Below, in pieces: positions 16,577 through 30,778 of a DNA stretch of 64,000 nt; within the stretch, counting starts at the first letter, position 1; the number at the start of each line of letters is the position of its first letter. Under the pieces are notes generated by a model, which searched no databases, was not told the DNA's origin, and saw only the letters and a program-made list of their open reading frames with translations. A program made the translations under genes and the position numbers. Location of the stretch: positions 204,298 to 268,297 of the forward strand of contig NZ_ANHY01000008.1 of assembly GCF_000315795.1 (NCBI RefSeq). The letters run 5' to 3'. Origin of the DNA: Caenispirillum salinarum AK4. Lineage in GTDB: Bacteria; Pseudomonadota; Alphaproteobacteria; Rhodospirillales; Rhodospirillaceae.

Positions 16577-19549
16577 ATGCGAGACACAGATGCCATGGCG
16601 GCCCCGAGGGGCGTGCCGGGCCTGGACCTGCGCGCCCGGGGGCTGCTCGCGCCGGCGCTGATTCTGGCCGCCGCCTGCGCCGCCGCCAGCACGTCGGCGG
16701 TGGCGGGACTGGCGTGGCCGGCGGTCGCCGGGCCGGCCGTTGCAGCGGTCGGGGCGGTGTGGGCCCTGGTGCGCCGCGCCCGGGCGGCGGAACGGGCGCT
16801 GACCACTGCCGCCGCCGAGGTTGGTGCCGCCCGCGCCCGCGTGGAGCAGAGCGCCGACCTTCAGGCCCACATGCTCGATGCCGTGGAGTCGGTGTCGGAA
16901 GGCTTCGTGCTGTTCGGGCAGGACGGCCGTTTGATCCTCTGCAACGAGCGCTACCGCCGCGCCTATCCCGTGCTGGCGGACATTCTGGAGCCCGGCATCA
17001 CCTTCGACGCCCTGCTGCGCGAGGCCGCCCGCCGCGGCGCCCGGGGAACCGACGACGAGGGCCCCCTGGAGACCTGGGTGGAGCGCCGCCTCCGGCGCCA
17101 CCTGGATTCGCGGGAGCCGGCCGACGTCCGCCTGTCCGACGGCCGGTGGTACCGCATCAGCGAGCACGCTACGGGCTCGGGCGGCGTGGTCAAGGTGCTC
17201 ATGGACATCTCGGAGTTGAAGCGCCACGAGCAGGACCTTGCCGAATCGACGGCGCTGCTCCAGACGACACTGGAAAGCATCACCCAGGGCATCGCCGTCT
17301 TCGACGATGCCCGCCGGTGCGTCACCTGGAACACGGTCTTCCCCCGCCTGACGGCCGCCGATCCCGATGCGCTGCAGGGCCGGGCCTTGTCGGACATCCT
17401 GGGGGCGGAACCCCTGGTGCCGCTGGATGCCGCTGCCGAGGCATGCGAGATCACAGCCGGAGAGCGGCGGTTGGAAGTTCTCGTCACGCCCATGCCCACC
17501 GGCGGCAGCGTGGCCACGGTGACCGACGTGACTGAGCATCGCCGGCACGAGGCGGTGCTGACGGAACTTGCCACCGGCATATCGCGCCGCCGCGGCGGCG
17601 ACGGGACGGGGGACTTCTTTCCCGACCTCGCCGACAGCCTGGCGCGCGCCCTCGACGTGGACGGCGCACTGATCGCCGCGCTGGAGGCCGATCGGCTGGT
17701 GCCCGTGGCGGCGGTGCGCAATGGCCGTCCGGTGGAAGTGGCGCCCCGCCCGCTGGCAGAGACCGCGTTCCGCGGTCTGTTCCGCCAGGCCACCGGCGCG
17801 GGGGGCGGCGAACCGCTGCCCGAAGAGATGCCGGCGCGGCTGGCCGACTGCGCCATGGCGCGGGACCTGGAAGCCGGCGGCACGCTCGTGCGGGTGATCC
17901 GCGGTGGCTCCGGCCGCCCCATGGGGCTTGTGGCCGCCGTGCACGGAAGCCCCATCGAGCCCCGTGCCGGCGGGCGGGCGCTGCTGGACATCTTCGCCGC
18001 CCGCGCCGCCGCCGAATTGGACCGCCAGCGAGCCCTGGCCGCCCTGCGCGACAGCGAGGCCCGCTACCGCCATCTGGTGGAGCGGGCGCCCTATGGCATC
18101 CTCATGACGCGCGGCGACAGGGTGCGCTTTGCCAACGCCGCCGCCCGGGCCGTTCTTTGCGACGACTCGCCGCTCGGCCAGTCGCTCGCGGACCTGCTGG
18201 GGGATGAGCCGCCGCCGCCGGTGGAAGAGGGCGCGGGGGCCGGCGTCGAAGCCATGGTGGAGCGGACCTTGCGCGGCGGCGGCCGGGCGGAGCGGCATCT
18301 GCTGGTGGGGCGCTACCCGCTGGCGCAGGAAGGGGGCGACGCGACGCTGGTGGTGCTGGCCGACATCACCGACCGGCGCTCGGCCGAACTGGCGCTCCAG
18401 CAGGCGCAGAAGCTGGATGCGGTGGGACAACTGGCCGGCGGCATCGCCCACGAGTTCAACAACATGCTGACCGCCATCGGCGGCTTCGCCCGCATGGCCC
18501 AGCGCCAGGTGGCCGAGACGGCGCGGGTCGAGTCGTGCCTGGCGGAGGTGGTCAAGGCGTCGGACCGGGCGGCCGCGCTGACCGCGCAGCTTCTGGACTT
18601 CAGCCGTCAGCGCGGTGCCGAGCAGGCCGTGGTCATCGACGTTGTGGATACGGTGCGCGAGCTGAAGAGCTTCCTGCGGCCCGTCCTGGGCGAGACCGTG
18701 GACCTGTCCATCGTGCCCAGGGTGGACGCCGCGCGGGTGGAGGTCGACCCCGCCCGGTTCACCCAGGCGGTGGTCAACCTGGCGATCAACGGCCGCGACG
18801 CCATCGCCGAGGCGGGGGGCGGCGACGGCCGGTTGGACATCGCCATTGACGTGGTGGATGCCTCGCGCGACGGCGGGCTGCGCGACCGGCTGCCGTCGCT
18901 GCGCGGGGAGCGGTTCGCGGTGGTCGAGGTGACCGACACCGGCACCGGGCTCGATGCCGAAACGGCGACGCGCATTTTCGAGCCCTTTTTCACCACCAAG
19001 CCCCAGGGCAAGGGCACGGGACTCGGTCTGGCCATGGTCTATGCCCTTGCGACCCATGCCGGCGGCGCTGTCGAGGTGGAGGGGCGCCCGGGCCAGGGCG
19101 CGCGCTTCCGGCTCTACCTGCCGGCCGTGGAAACGCCGGCGGAAACTGCCGTCTCGGGTGGGGCGGTGTCGGTGGTCGACCTGTGGGGCACCGCGCTGCT
19201 GGCCGAGGACGAGGCGCCCGTGCGCGACTACCTGCGGCTGGTGCTGGAGGAGCATGGGATGGAGGTGGTCTCCTGCGCCGACGGCGAGGAAGCCTTGGAC
19301 GTCTGGCGCTCGGAAGGAGAGGGCATCGACGTGCTGGTCAGCGACATGGTCATGCCGGGCCTCGGCGGACTTGACCTGGTCCGCGCGATGCGGGAGGACA
19401 ACCCTCATCTGAAAGTGGTACTTGTTTCGGGGTATGCCGCCGAGGCGGAGCACCGGCTGGCCGACCTGGGAGAGGGGGTGACCTTCCTTGCCAAGCCGGT
19501 CGACCCCGACCGCCTGCTGACCGCCGTTCGCGCGGCTCTGGACGCCTGA
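16577..19549 (+). CDS. Hybrid sensor histidine kinase with PAS, GAF and receiver domains
   Basis: This kinase has about 990 residues. Two hydrophobic helices sit at about 18-55. A PAS domain follows ([19 protein letters not shown]), then a second PAS ([18 protein letters not shown]), a GAF-like segment (about 335-480) and a third PAS ([18 protein letters not shown]). HisKA has His625 in [17 protein letters not shown]. The ATPase domain carries [17 protein letters not shown] and [14 protein letters not shown]-terminal receiver has the phosphoacceptor Asp923 in VSDMVMPGL and the LAKPVD lysine. There is no Hpt domain, so phosphate must pass to a separate protein or be removed. The start at 16577 has GGAGGG upstream. 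The receiver protein gene follows within 71 bases. Confidence 0.92.
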   Translation: MRDTDAMAAPRGVPGLDLRARGLLAPALILAAACAAASTSAVAGLAWPAVAGPAVAAVGAVWALVRRARAAERALTTAAAEVGAARARVEQSADLQAHMLDAVESVSEGFVLFGQDGRLILCNERYRRAYPVLADILEPGITFDALLREAARRGARGTDDEGPLETWVERRLRRHLDSREPADVRLSDGRWYRISEHATGSGGVVKVLMDISELKRHEQDLAESTALLQTTLESITQGIAVFDDARRCVTWNTVFPRLTAADPDALQGRALSDILGAEPLVPLDAAAEACEITAGERRLEVLVTPMPTGGSVATVTDVTEHRRHEAVLTELATGISRRRGGDGTGDFFPDLADSLARALDVDGALIAALEADRLVPVAAVRNGRPVEVAPRPLAETAFRGLFRQATGAGGGEPLPEEMPARLADCAMARDLEAGGTLVRVIRGGSGRPMGLVAAVHGSPIEPRAGGRALLDIFAARAAAELDRQRALAALRDSEARYRHLVERAPYGILMTRGDRVRFANAAARAVLCDDSPLGQSLADLLGDEPPPPVEEGAGAGVEAMVERTLRGGGRAERHLLVGRYPLAQEGGDATLVVLADITDRRSAELALQQAQKLDAVGQLAGGIAHEFNNMLTAIGGFARMAQRQVAETARVESCLAEVVKASDRAAALTAQLLDFSRQRGAEQAVVIDVVDTVRELKSFLRPVLGETVDLSIVPRVDAARVEVDPARFTQAVVNLAINGRDAIAEAGGGDGRLDIAIDVVDASRDGGLRDRLPSLRGERFAVVEVTDTGTGLDAETATRIFEPFFTTKPQGKGTGLGLAMVYALATHAGGAVEVEGRPGQGARFRLYLPAVETPAETAVSGGAVSVVDLWGTALLAEDEAPVRDYLRLVLEEHGMEVVSCADGEEALDVWRSEGEGIDVLVSDMVMPGLGGLDLVRAMREDNPHLKVVLVSGYAAEAEHRLADLGEGVTFLAKPVDPDRLLTAVRAALDA

Positions 19550-19620
19550 CGGCCGGCGGCGGGGCGCGACGCCAAGCAAAAAGACCCGCGACGGCGGGCC
19601 AGGAGGGATTGGACGGACGC

Positions 19621-21609
19621 ATGAGCAGCCAGACGCAGACCGCCGGCGGGCCCACGGCCCCATCCGCGGCACCGGCCGGCTTTGACGCCGAGGCCGCGCC
19701 GCTTTGTGAACGTGTGGACGACCTCTATCAGCCGGCGGCGCGCCTTCTGGCCGGGCGCCTGCTGGCGCCGTTCCTCGAAGGCCACCACGCCACGCCGACG
19801 GAGCTTCTGCACTCGCCGACCCTGCAGAAGCATGTGGAGGGCGATCGCCACTGGCAGGGCGCCCTGCAGCGGGCCGCCGACATTCAGGCCAAGCAGCTGG
19901 GCGTCAAGCCGTCGGAGCGGATCGGTACCCTGACAGCCCTGGCCACCAAGGCCCAGAAGCGCACCCGCGCCCGCATCCTCGAGAAGAAACCGCCAGAGGC
20001 CAGGCCGGGCGCGTTTTCCGATCAGGTGGCGGCGCTGCGGCAGGCGGCGGGCGACGTGGCCGAGGCGGCCTTCCTGGCCGACAGTGCGCTGACCCAGTAT
20101 CTCCAGGGCGGGCGCGACTGGGGCGAGAAGGCCGAGCGCATCCTCGTCCTCTGCGAAGCCGAGAGCCTGTCGGCCGAGGCCAAGGCGCGCGTCGACCAGG
20201 TGCTGGGCGAGGTGCTGCGCGCCGGGGGCGCCATCCACGACGTCTGCGAGCGCGTCGACCCCATCAACATGGTGCTGGAGGACCTTCTGGTCATGGCGGG
20301 CGTCCTGGCGCCCGAGACGCCGCTGCTGGAACCCGATCCGCCGGGTGGAAGGGCGCCGCCGGAGCGAACCCGCATCGACCAGGTGCTGCGTCTGCGCGCA
20401 GTGCTGGCCGACGAGGGCATGGAGCAGGCGCGGGCCGGCCTCATGGCGGCCCTGCACCGCGAGCTGGCGCGCCGCGACCGCCTGCTGCCGTCGGTGGCCG
20501 GCGACGCCTATGGCGGCGGTCAACTGCTGGCCGAGCTTCAACTCATCAGCCGCCTTGCGCAGGCGCTGAAGCCGGGCGGCCATGCCTTCCTGGGCGGTCA
20601 TGCCACGGCAGACGCGATCGAGAAGCGGGTTGCCCGCATCGTCTCCACCGGAGCCCTGCAGGACATGCTGGCGGGCAAGACGGTGCTGGAGAAGGTCGAG
20701 ACCCTGTTCGACATGCAGAAGATGGTCTTCGGCGCCTACGCGCGGAAGATCGTCGAGGAGTACCTGCGCAGCTTCCTGGAGGACCGTGACTTCGCCGGCC
20801 GGCTGCTCGACAGTTCCAAGACGCGCCTGCGCAAGCTGCGGTCGGTGGCCGACGTGCAGCGCCGGGTGAAGGAGTCGCTGTTTGCCGCCGAGGAGCGGAT
20901 GAACTGGGCGACCATGCTGGACCAGGTGCAGTTGACGTTCATCCGCACCAACCACGTCTTCGCGCCCTTCGAGAAGGACAAGCCGCCGCCGCAGAAGGTG
21001 CTGGAGACGCTGGACCTCTGCGCCGAGGGAGCCTTCACCGAGGGCGAATGCGTCAAGCGGGCGCGCGCGCACCTGACCCGCTATGCCCAGCGTCCCACCG
21101 TCATCCGAGAGTTCCTGTCGGGCGCCAGCGACAGTGCCGAGGGCGCCAAGCGTCTGGCGCTGCTGGGCGAAAAGATGCGCGCGGCCGGCGTGCCTTTCGT
21201 CGACGTCACCCGCATGCGCGTCATGGTGGTGGAAGATGAGGAGGCCTCGGCCAGCTACATCCGCATGGTGCTGGGCGATATGGGCGTTTCGCAGATCACC
21301 AGCGCCGAAGACGGGCATCAGGCCCTCGACCTGTTCGCCGAGCAGGACGATGCCTTCGACCTCGTCATCTCCGACTGGATGATGCCGCGCATGTCGGGCA
21401 TCGATCTGTTGAAGCAGGTGCGCAGCACCCATTCCAAGCTGCCGTTCCTGATGGTCACGGCCCTTGCCACGCAGCCGGCGGTGGAGGAGGCCATGGCCCA
21501 CGACGTGACGGCCTACATCGCCAAGCCCTTCCCGCCCGAGCAGCTGGAGGAAAAGGTGATGGTTCTCATGAACCGCGGCCACCGGGTCCACGAGGGCCGC
21601 AAGGGCTGA
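19621..21609 (+). CDS. Long helical protein with C-terminal CheY-like receiver domain
   Basis: This 662-residue protein ends in a receiver domain (about 532-650). It has the acidic pocket VVEDEEAS, phosphoacceptor Asp585 in VISDWMMPRMSGIDLLKQVR (very close to CheY), the TALAT switch region and the IAKPF lysine. The first 530 residues are soluble and helical and match no family I can name (PAARLLAGRLLAPFLEGHHA, YAQRPTVIREFLSG). They contain no DNA-binding, GGDEF, EAL or HD motif. Its position directly after the hybrid kinase and before a diguanylate cyclase suggests it receives phosphate from that kinase. A TTG four codons upstream is an alternative start; the ATG at 19621 is preferred, with AGGAGG rather far upstream. 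Confidence 0.85.
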   Translation: MSSQTQTAGGPTAPSAAPAGFDAEAAPLCERVDDLYQPAARLLAGRLLAPFLEGHHATPTELLHSPTLQKHVEGDRHWQGALQRAADIQAKQLGVKPSERIGTLTALATKAQKRTRARILEKKPPEARPGAFSDQVAALRQAAGDVAEAAFLADSALTQYLQGGRDWGEKAERILVLCEAESLSAEAKARVDQVLGEVLRAGGAIHDVCERVDPINMVLEDLLVMAGVLAPETPLLEPDPPGGRAPPERTRIDQVLRLRAVLADEGMEQARAGLMAALHRELARRDRLLPSVAGDAYGGGQLLAELQLISRLAQALKPGGHAFLGGHATADAIEKRVARIVSTGALQDMLAGKTVLEKVETLFDMQKMVFGAYARKIVEEYLRSFLEDRDFAGRLLDSSKTRLRKLRSVADVQRRVKESLFAAEERMNWATMLDQVQLTFIRTNHVFAPFEKDKPPPQKVLETLDLCAEGAFTEGECVKRARAHLTRYAQRPTVIREFLSGASDSAEGAKRLALLGEKMRAAGVPFVDVTRMRVMVVEDEEASASYIRMVLGDMGVSQITSAEDGHQALDLFAEQDDAFDLVISDWMMPRMSGIDLLKQVRSTHSKLPFLMVTALATQPAVEEAMAHDVTAYIAKPFPPEQLEEKVMVLMNRGHRVHEGRKG

Positions 21610-21701
21610 CCTTCGGCAATGGTCGGCACGGGAGAGAGGCTTTGTTAAGGTCCGGGCCTTATGGTTGTGGCAGTTTGATGAAGGACGGCCTGGGGAGACG
21701 G

Positions 21702-23582
<1,881 letters not shown>

Positions 23583-23623
23583 TACCGGACGACACTCGAA
23601 AACATACACTTGTTGTCCGGCAA

Positions 23624-23715
23624 GGCCGACTGGCCGCCGCGCCTTATGGCGCATGAGCCAGCGTAGCGCGTGATCGCAGCCTTGTTGATTTCAATCATCG
23701 AGGCGTACGAGTGCC
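23624..23715 (+). repeat. Dispersed palindromic repeat, family A, copy 1
   Basis: The copy includes GCGCCttatGGCGC (stem with variable loop), CATGAGCCAGCGTAGCGCGTGA, and then TTGATTTCAATCATCGA, a second palindrome. Related copies at about 30630-30715 and 41888-41992 share the order: GCGCC hairpin, TGAG, GCGT, then GAACGC or ATCGC. No gene fits here. Confidence 0.6.
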
Positions 23716-23799
23716 GCAAGTGACGCCATCATGCACGTCAACGTGCGCGTCGGCGTCCGAAGCCTGCGCGCGACACGACCGCCGTCCGTCGCGCAGGCA

Positions 23800-24018
23800 T
23801 CACACCACGATGTTCAGGTAGGTTCCGCGCGGGGCGTTGCGGTCAAAGGTGACGCCGTCGATCCGCACGTGGTTGCGGTGGCGCGGCCGGTCGTCGGGCG
23901 ACTCGCGCTCCTCGATGGAGTCCCAGAAGGCGGAGGTGGAGGCGCGCCGACGGTCGCGGGCCCCCGAAACGGGTGCCCGGCTGGCGGGGCTTCCTCCGAC
24001 GCGGCCGGGTCCGGCCAT
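23800..24018 (-). CDS. Small protein of unknown function upstream of the YjfB-like gene
   Basis: This 72-residue protein has a Gly/Ala/Arg-rich first half and the distinct end HVRIDGVTFDRNAPRGTYLNIVV. I recognise no named family. GGAAGGACG lies 9 bases before the ATG at 24018, which supports translation. Other frames are also open here, but this one has the good ribosome-binding site and a hydrophobic, non-random C-terminus similar in style to its neighbour's NTVA end. It lies 51 bases downstream of the YjfB-like gene on the same strand, so the two are probably one transcript. Confidence 0.5.
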   Translation of the reverse strand: MAGPGRVGGSPASRAPVSGARDRRRASTSAFWDSIEERESPDDRPRHRNHVRIDGVTFDRNAPRGTYLNIVV

Positions 24019-24069
24019 GGTTCAAACGTCCTTCCGGTAAAGCAGACGGCGCCAAGCACCGGCGCGGCG

Positions 24070-24285
24070 TCAGGCGACCGTGTTCACCTGCGTGCCGCGA
24101 CCCTGCTCGGCGTCCATCAGCGCGCGGGTCTGTGCGACGGACTCGGCCACCGCCTCCACCTGCGCCAGGGCCGACTGGGTGGCCGACTTGACCATCTTCG
24201 TCGCCAGCTGGCCCTGGACCTGCTGGCGGATCAGTTCGCCGCGCTCCTCGGCGCGGTTGACCATGTTCAGGCTGTCGATCGACAT
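24070..24285 (-). CDS. YjfB-like putative motility protein
   Basis: This 71-residue protein begins MSIDSLNMVNRAEERGELIRQQVQGQL and continues ATKMVKSATQSALAQVEAVAES. The short helical pattern, with a leading (I/L)xxL(N/S)M motif, a Q-rich helix and a conserved length of 60-75, matches the YjfB family (putative motility proteins). Its molecular function is unknown. GGGGAGAG lies 7 bases before the ATG. It stands between secA and the small gene at 23800. No flagellar genes are in the window, so any motility link rests on family knowledge only. Confidence 0.6.
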   Translation of the reverse strand: MSIDSLNMVNRAEERGELIRQQVQGQLATKMVKSATQSALAQVEAVAESVAQTRALMDAEQGRGTQVNTVA

Positions 24286-24376
24286 GGTGCGACTCTCCCC
24301 GTAATTCGGCTCAAGGATACGCCCAAAGGCGCACCCTTGCAACCGAACGTGGCGGGCCCGGCCCGATGGCGCGGCC

Positions 24377-27100
<2,724 letters not shown>

Positions 27101-27371
27101 GGGGATGGTTACCTCGGACGTAGACTGTAGAAGAGAGGCGGACGCCTTTCCGGACGCTGAAACACATAGAGCGGCCCCGCTTCTGTGTCAACGCAGGTGG
27201 GGCGCGCCGCGCCATGCCGGGGCGGACCTTGCGGGCGGGCGTCCGATGTGGTGATCTGTCCACCCTTAATTTCGCCGGAAAGCTGTGGCGGTCTTTGTGC
27301 CGCGTTGCGCCGCCTCCGGCGTTGCATAGACGAAAGACACTTTTCACCCAAGGCCCCGAAGGAGCCCGTCC

Positions 27372-28238
27372 ATGGTATTCAAGTCCCTGCGCGCCGCCCT
27401 GTTCGCCACCGCCATCGCCCTGCCGGCCGTCGTCGCCGCACCGGCGCCGTCCTTCGCCCAGGACGAAGACCCGGTCGTGGCCCGCGTCGGCGACCAGGAA
27501 ATCCGCCGCTCGGAACTGCAGGCCATCAAGCAGGGCATGGCCGAGCAGGTGCCGCAGGTCGCCATGATGCCCATGGAGGCGGTCTTCCAGCCGCTGGTGG
27601 AGCGCGCCATCGACAGCATGTTGCTGACCCAGGCGGGCCGTGACGCCGGACTGGCCGACAGCGAAGAGGTCCAGAAGCGCCTGGAAGACGCCAAGAGCCG
27701 CATCATCCAGCAGGTCTACCTGGAGCAGATGATCGACGAGGAACTGACCGACGCGCGCATCCAGGAAGCCTACGAGCAGTTCAAGCAGCAGACCCCGGAA
27801 GAACCCGAGGTGAGCGCCCGCCACATCCTGGTCGAGACCGAGGAGAAGGCGCAGGAAATCATCGACAAGCTGGAAGGCGGTGCCGACTTCGCCGAACTGG
27901 CGAAGACCGAGTCCACCGGCCCGTCGGGCGCCAAGGGCGGCGAGCTGGGCTGGTTCAAGAAGGGCGACATGGTCGAGCCCTTCGCAGCCGCCGCCTTCGC
28001 CATGGAGCCGGGCGACATCAGCGAAAGCCCGGTGCAGACCCAGTTCGGCTGGCACGTGATCAAGGTGGAAGACCGCCGCACCGCCGAGGCGCCGCCGCTT
28101 GAGCAGGTGGAAGGCCAGCTCCGCCAGCAGCTCGCGCAGACGGTGGTGGCCGAGAAGGTTCAGGCTCTGCGCGAGGACACCGAGGTCGAGATCTACGGCC
28201 CCACCGGCAAGACCGAGGGCGACAGCACCGCCGAGTAA
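27372..28238 (+). CDS. Periplasmic parvulin-type peptidyl-prolyl isomerase
   Basis: This 288-residue precursor has a signal peptide (MVFKSLRAALFATAIALPAV, cut near FAQ-DE) and a SurA/PrsA-like N-terminal helical region (VVARVGDQEIRRSELQ). One rotamase domain (about 150-245) has ARHILVETEEKAQEII, the Gly-rich FAELAKTESTGPSGAKGGEL and FGWHVIKVEDRR. It helps fold outer-membrane proteins after Sec export. There is a single PPIase domain, unlike the two of E. coli SurA. AAGGAG lies before the ATG. It is divergent from secA and precedes argJ. Confidence 0.92.
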   Translation: MVFKSLRAALFATAIALPAVVAAPAPSFAQDEDPVVARVGDQEIRRSELQAIKQGMAEQVPQVAMMPMEAVFQPLVERAIDSMLLTQAGRDAGLADSEEVQKRLEDAKSRIIQQVYLEQMIDEELTDARIQEAYEQFKQQTPEEPEVSARHILVETEEKAQEIIDKLEGGADFAELAKTESTGPSGAKGGELGWFKKGDMVEPFAAAAFAMEPGDISESPVQTQFGWHVIKVEDRRTAEAPPLEQVEGQLRQQLAQTVVAEKVQALREDTEVEIYGPTGKTEGDSTAE

Positions 28239-28353
28239 CGGCATACTGCGCCCCACGCGGACGCAAGACCGGCGGCGGCTTCTGGGTCAGGAGCCGCCGC
28301 CGCGCCGTCCGGTCCCTGTTTTCAACCCCCGTTCAGCGAGCCCCGCGTCGATC

Positions 28354-29607
28354 ATGAAGGTGCCCGTTTCTCCCCTGGCTCCCGCCCAGTTCCCCGCCAT
28401 GCCGGCGATGACCGGCGTGTCCTTCGCCGCCCACGCCTGCGGCATCCGCTACAAGGATCGCGACGACCTGCTGCTGATGGTCCTGCCGGCGGGCACCACG
28501 GCGGCGGGCGTGTTCACGCGGTCCAAGTGCCCCTCGGCGCCGGTGGACTGGTGCCGTCAGGCGCTGGAGGACGGCAAGCACCGCGCCCGCGCCGTGCTCA
28601 TCAACGCCGGCAACGCCAACGCCTTCACCGGCTCGGCGGGCATGGCCTCGGTGGAGCGCACGGTGAAGAAGGCGGCCGAGGTCATCGGCTGCGATCCCAG
28701 CCACGTCTTCGTCTCGTCGACCGGCACCATCGGCGAGGACCTGCCCGACGAGCGGATCACGAAGAACCTGGAAACGGTGTTCGCCAAGGCCATGACCGAG
28801 GGCGAGGCCGGCCGCGACTGGAAGAGCGCGGCGGCGGCCATCATGACCACCGACACCTTCCCCAAGGGTGCGACCCGCACCGCCGAGATCGACGGCGTGA
28901 CGGTGACGCTGAACGGCATCGCCAAGGGCTCGGGCATGATCGCGCCGGACATGGCGACGATGCTGTCTTATGTGGTCACTGACGCCGCCATCGGTGCGGA
29001 CGCCCTGACCGCGGTGCTGCGCAAGGCCACCGACAGGACCTTCAACTGCATCACGGTGGACAGCGACACCTCGACATCGGACACGCTGATGCTGTTCGCG
29101 ACGGGCTCGGCGGGCAACAAGCCGGTGAAGGACGCCGACGACAAGCGCTTGAAGGGGTTCAAGACGGCGCTGGAGGACCTGCTGCGCGACCTGTCCCACC
29201 AGGTGGTGCGCGACGGCGAGGGCGCGTCCAAGTTCGTGGAAATCCGCGTCACGGGGGCGGACGGCAACAAGGCCGCCAGGCGCGTCGGGCTCTCCATCGC
29301 CAACTCTCCGCTGGTCAAGACCGCGATCGCCGGCGAGGACGCCAACTGGGGCCGCATCGTCGCCGCCATCGGCAAGGCCGGAGAGAAAGCCGAACGCGAC
29401 AAGCTCGCGATTTCCGTCGGCGGGGTGACCATCGCTGCCAAGGGCCGTGCCGTGGAAGGCTATGACGAGGCGCCGGTGGCCGCCCACATGAAGGGCACCG
29501 ACATCCTTATCGAGGTCGACCTGAACATCGGCAAGGGCAAGGCCACGGTCTGGACCTGCGACCTGACCCACGGCTATATCGACATCAACGGGTCCTACCG
29601 CTCATGA
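28354..29607 (+). CDS. argJ: Bifunctional ornithine acetyltransferase/N-acetylglutamate synthase
   Basis: This 417-residue enzyme of arginine biosynthesis transfers the acetyl group from N-acetylornithine to glutamate. It is a self-processing protein: the nucleophile is the Thr in IAPDMATMLSYV (KGSGMIAPDMATML), cut before the Thr into alpha and beta chains. Other conserved parts are INAGNANAFTG, SSTGTIGED, and the end DLTHGYIDINGSYRS. The frame is open upstream, but MKVPVSPLAPAQFP at 28354 is the conserved start. Its stop overlaps the next ATG (ATGA), so translation is coupled to the GNAT-Nudix fusion. Confidence 0.96.
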   Translation: MKVPVSPLAPAQFPAMPAMTGVSFAAHACGIRYKDRDDLLLMVLPAGTTAAGVFTRSKCPSAPVDWCRQALEDGKHRARAVLINAGNANAFTGSAGMASVERTVKKAAEVIGCDPSHVFVSSTGTIGEDLPDERITKNLETVFAKAMTEGEAGRDWKSAAAAIMTTDTFPKGATRTAEIDGVTVTLNGIAKGSGMIAPDMATMLSYVVTDAAIGADALTAVLRKATDRTFNCITVDSDTSTSDTLMLFATGSAGNKPVKDADDKRLKGFKTALEDLLRDLSHQVVRDGEGASKFVEIRVTGADGNKAARRVGLSIANSPLVKTAIAGEDANWGRIVAAIGKAGEKAERDKLAISVGGVTIAAKGRAVEGYDEAPVAAHMKGTDILIEVDLNIGKGKATVWTCDLTHGYIDINGSYRS

Positions 29608-30605
29608 ACAGCCTCCCCGGCCTGGGAGACGAGTCGGACGGCGGCTGCTGGTCGGTGTTTCCGCTGACCACGGCCCGCCTGCGCCTGCGCCCCCTGCGGC
29701 TGGAGGACGCGCCGGCGGTGCGGGTCTGTGTCTCCAGCGCATCGGTGGCGACCCGCACCATCGACATCCCCCACCCGCTGCCCGAGGGCGCGGAAATCGT
29801 CTTTCTGCGCGAGGTCGTCGACGACCGCTCCGCCGGCAAGGGCGTCGTCTGCGCCGTCGAACGGCCGGAGGACGGCGCGCTCATCGGTGCGTGCGGGCTT
29901 CTGCGCATAGACCCGGCGGCCGGCACGGCCGAGGCCGGCTACTGGATGGCCGAGTCCGCCTGGAACCAGGGCTACGCCGGAGAGGCGCTGGCGGCCGTGC
30001 TGGCCTATGCCTTCGACGACCTGAAGCTTGCCCGCGTCACCGCCACCGCGCTCGAGGACAACGCGGCCTCGCTGCGCGTGCTGGAGCGTGCCGGCTTCCG
30101 CCTTCTGGGGACGGAGGAGCGGCCGTCCCAGGCGCGCGGCGGGCCGTGCGTTGTGCGGCTGGCGGAGATCACCGCGGACGCCTTCGACGCCGGACGACGG
30201 GCGCGGCTCAAGACCGTGCTGGTGGCTGCCGTCGCCCTGGTGGATGCCGACAACCGCATCCTCCTGGCCCAGCGGCCGGAGGGCAAAAGCATGGCCGGGC
30301 TGTGGGAGTTTCCCGGCGGCAAGGTCGACCCCGGCGAGACGCCCGAACGCGCCCTGATCCGGGAGCTGGACGAGGAACTGGGTATCGACGTGACGGGAAG
30401 CTGCCTCGCCCCGCTGACCTTCGCCAGCCACGGCTATGCCGACTTCCATCTGCTGATGCCGCTCTACGTCTGCCGCCAGTGGAAAGGCCGGCCCGAGCCG
30501 CGCGAGGGGCAGAAACTGGCCTGGGTCCGTGCCAACCAACTGCGCGACTACCCGATGCCGCCGGCCGACATTCCGCTGATCCCGATCCTGCAGGACTGGC
30601 TTTAG
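29604..30605 (+). CDS. Fusion of GNAT acetyltransferase and MutT-type Nudix hydrolase
   Basis: This 333-residue protein joins two enzymes. Residues about 18-185 are a GNAT domain of the RimJ/RimL type (TTARLRLRPLRLEDAPAV, then EAGYWMAESAWNQGYAGEAL, then NAASLRVLERAGFRLLGTEE). Residues about 200-333 are a MutT domain with a complete Nudix box (G-K-V-D-P-G-E followed by R-E-L-D-E-E-L-G) and LAQRPEGKSMAGLWEFPGG, close to E. coli MutT, which removes 8-oxo-dGTP. In many relatives these are separate neighbouring genes after argJ. It overlaps the argJ stop by 4 bases. No frameshift or stop separates the domains. Confidence 0.93.
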   Translation: MNSLPGLGDESDGGCWSVFPLTTARLRLRPLRLEDAPAVRVCVSSASVATRTIDIPHPLPEGAEIVFLREVVDDRSAGKGVVCAVERPEDGALIGACGLLRIDPAAGTAEAGYWMAESAWNQGYAGEALAAVLAYAFDDLKLARVTATALEDNAASLRVLERAGFRLLGTEERPSQARGGPCVVRLAEITADAFDAGRRARLKTVLVAAVALVDADNRILLAQRPEGKSMAGLWEFPGGKVDPGETPERALIRELDEELGIDVTGSCLAPLTFASHGYADFHLLMPLYVCRQWKGRPEPREGQKLAWVRANQLRDYPMPPADIPLIPILQDWL

Positions 30606-30629
30606 AGCGTAGCTCGGCCACGTCCGTGG

Positions 30630-30715
30630 ACGAGCCCCGCGAATAGGGCCGCAAGTGCGACCCCGCGCCGGTCAGGCGCATGAGGTTGCGTGCCGACTGA
30701 ACGCCAAGTGCCGCG
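30630..30715 (+). repeat. Dispersed palindromic repeat, family A, copy 2
   Basis: This copy shares GCGACCCCGCGCCGGTCAGG and the following CGCATGAGGTTGCGTG with the copy at 41888-41992, including the GCGCCggtcaGGCGC hairpin and the AATAGGGCCGCAAGTGCGACC lead-in in related form. It lacks the second palindrome. It lies in the 173-base gap before the second Nudix gene. Confidence 0.65.
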
Positions 30716-30778
30716 CAGCGGCACGCATGGACTCGCCGAGGCTTGTAAGCCCGCGCCGAAGGCCGCACATTATCCGGC

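Noticed and set aside
16106..19672. Minus-strand open frame of about 1190 codons opposite the hybrid kinase
   Set aside because: The plus strand encodes clear kinase motifs over the same bases. The antisense frame has no domain and is a GC-bias shadow.
23814..24059. Alternative overlapping small frames on the minus strand at 23814-24059
   Set aside because: They lack a ribosome-binding site and conserved-looking ends; the frame ending at 23800 is better supported.
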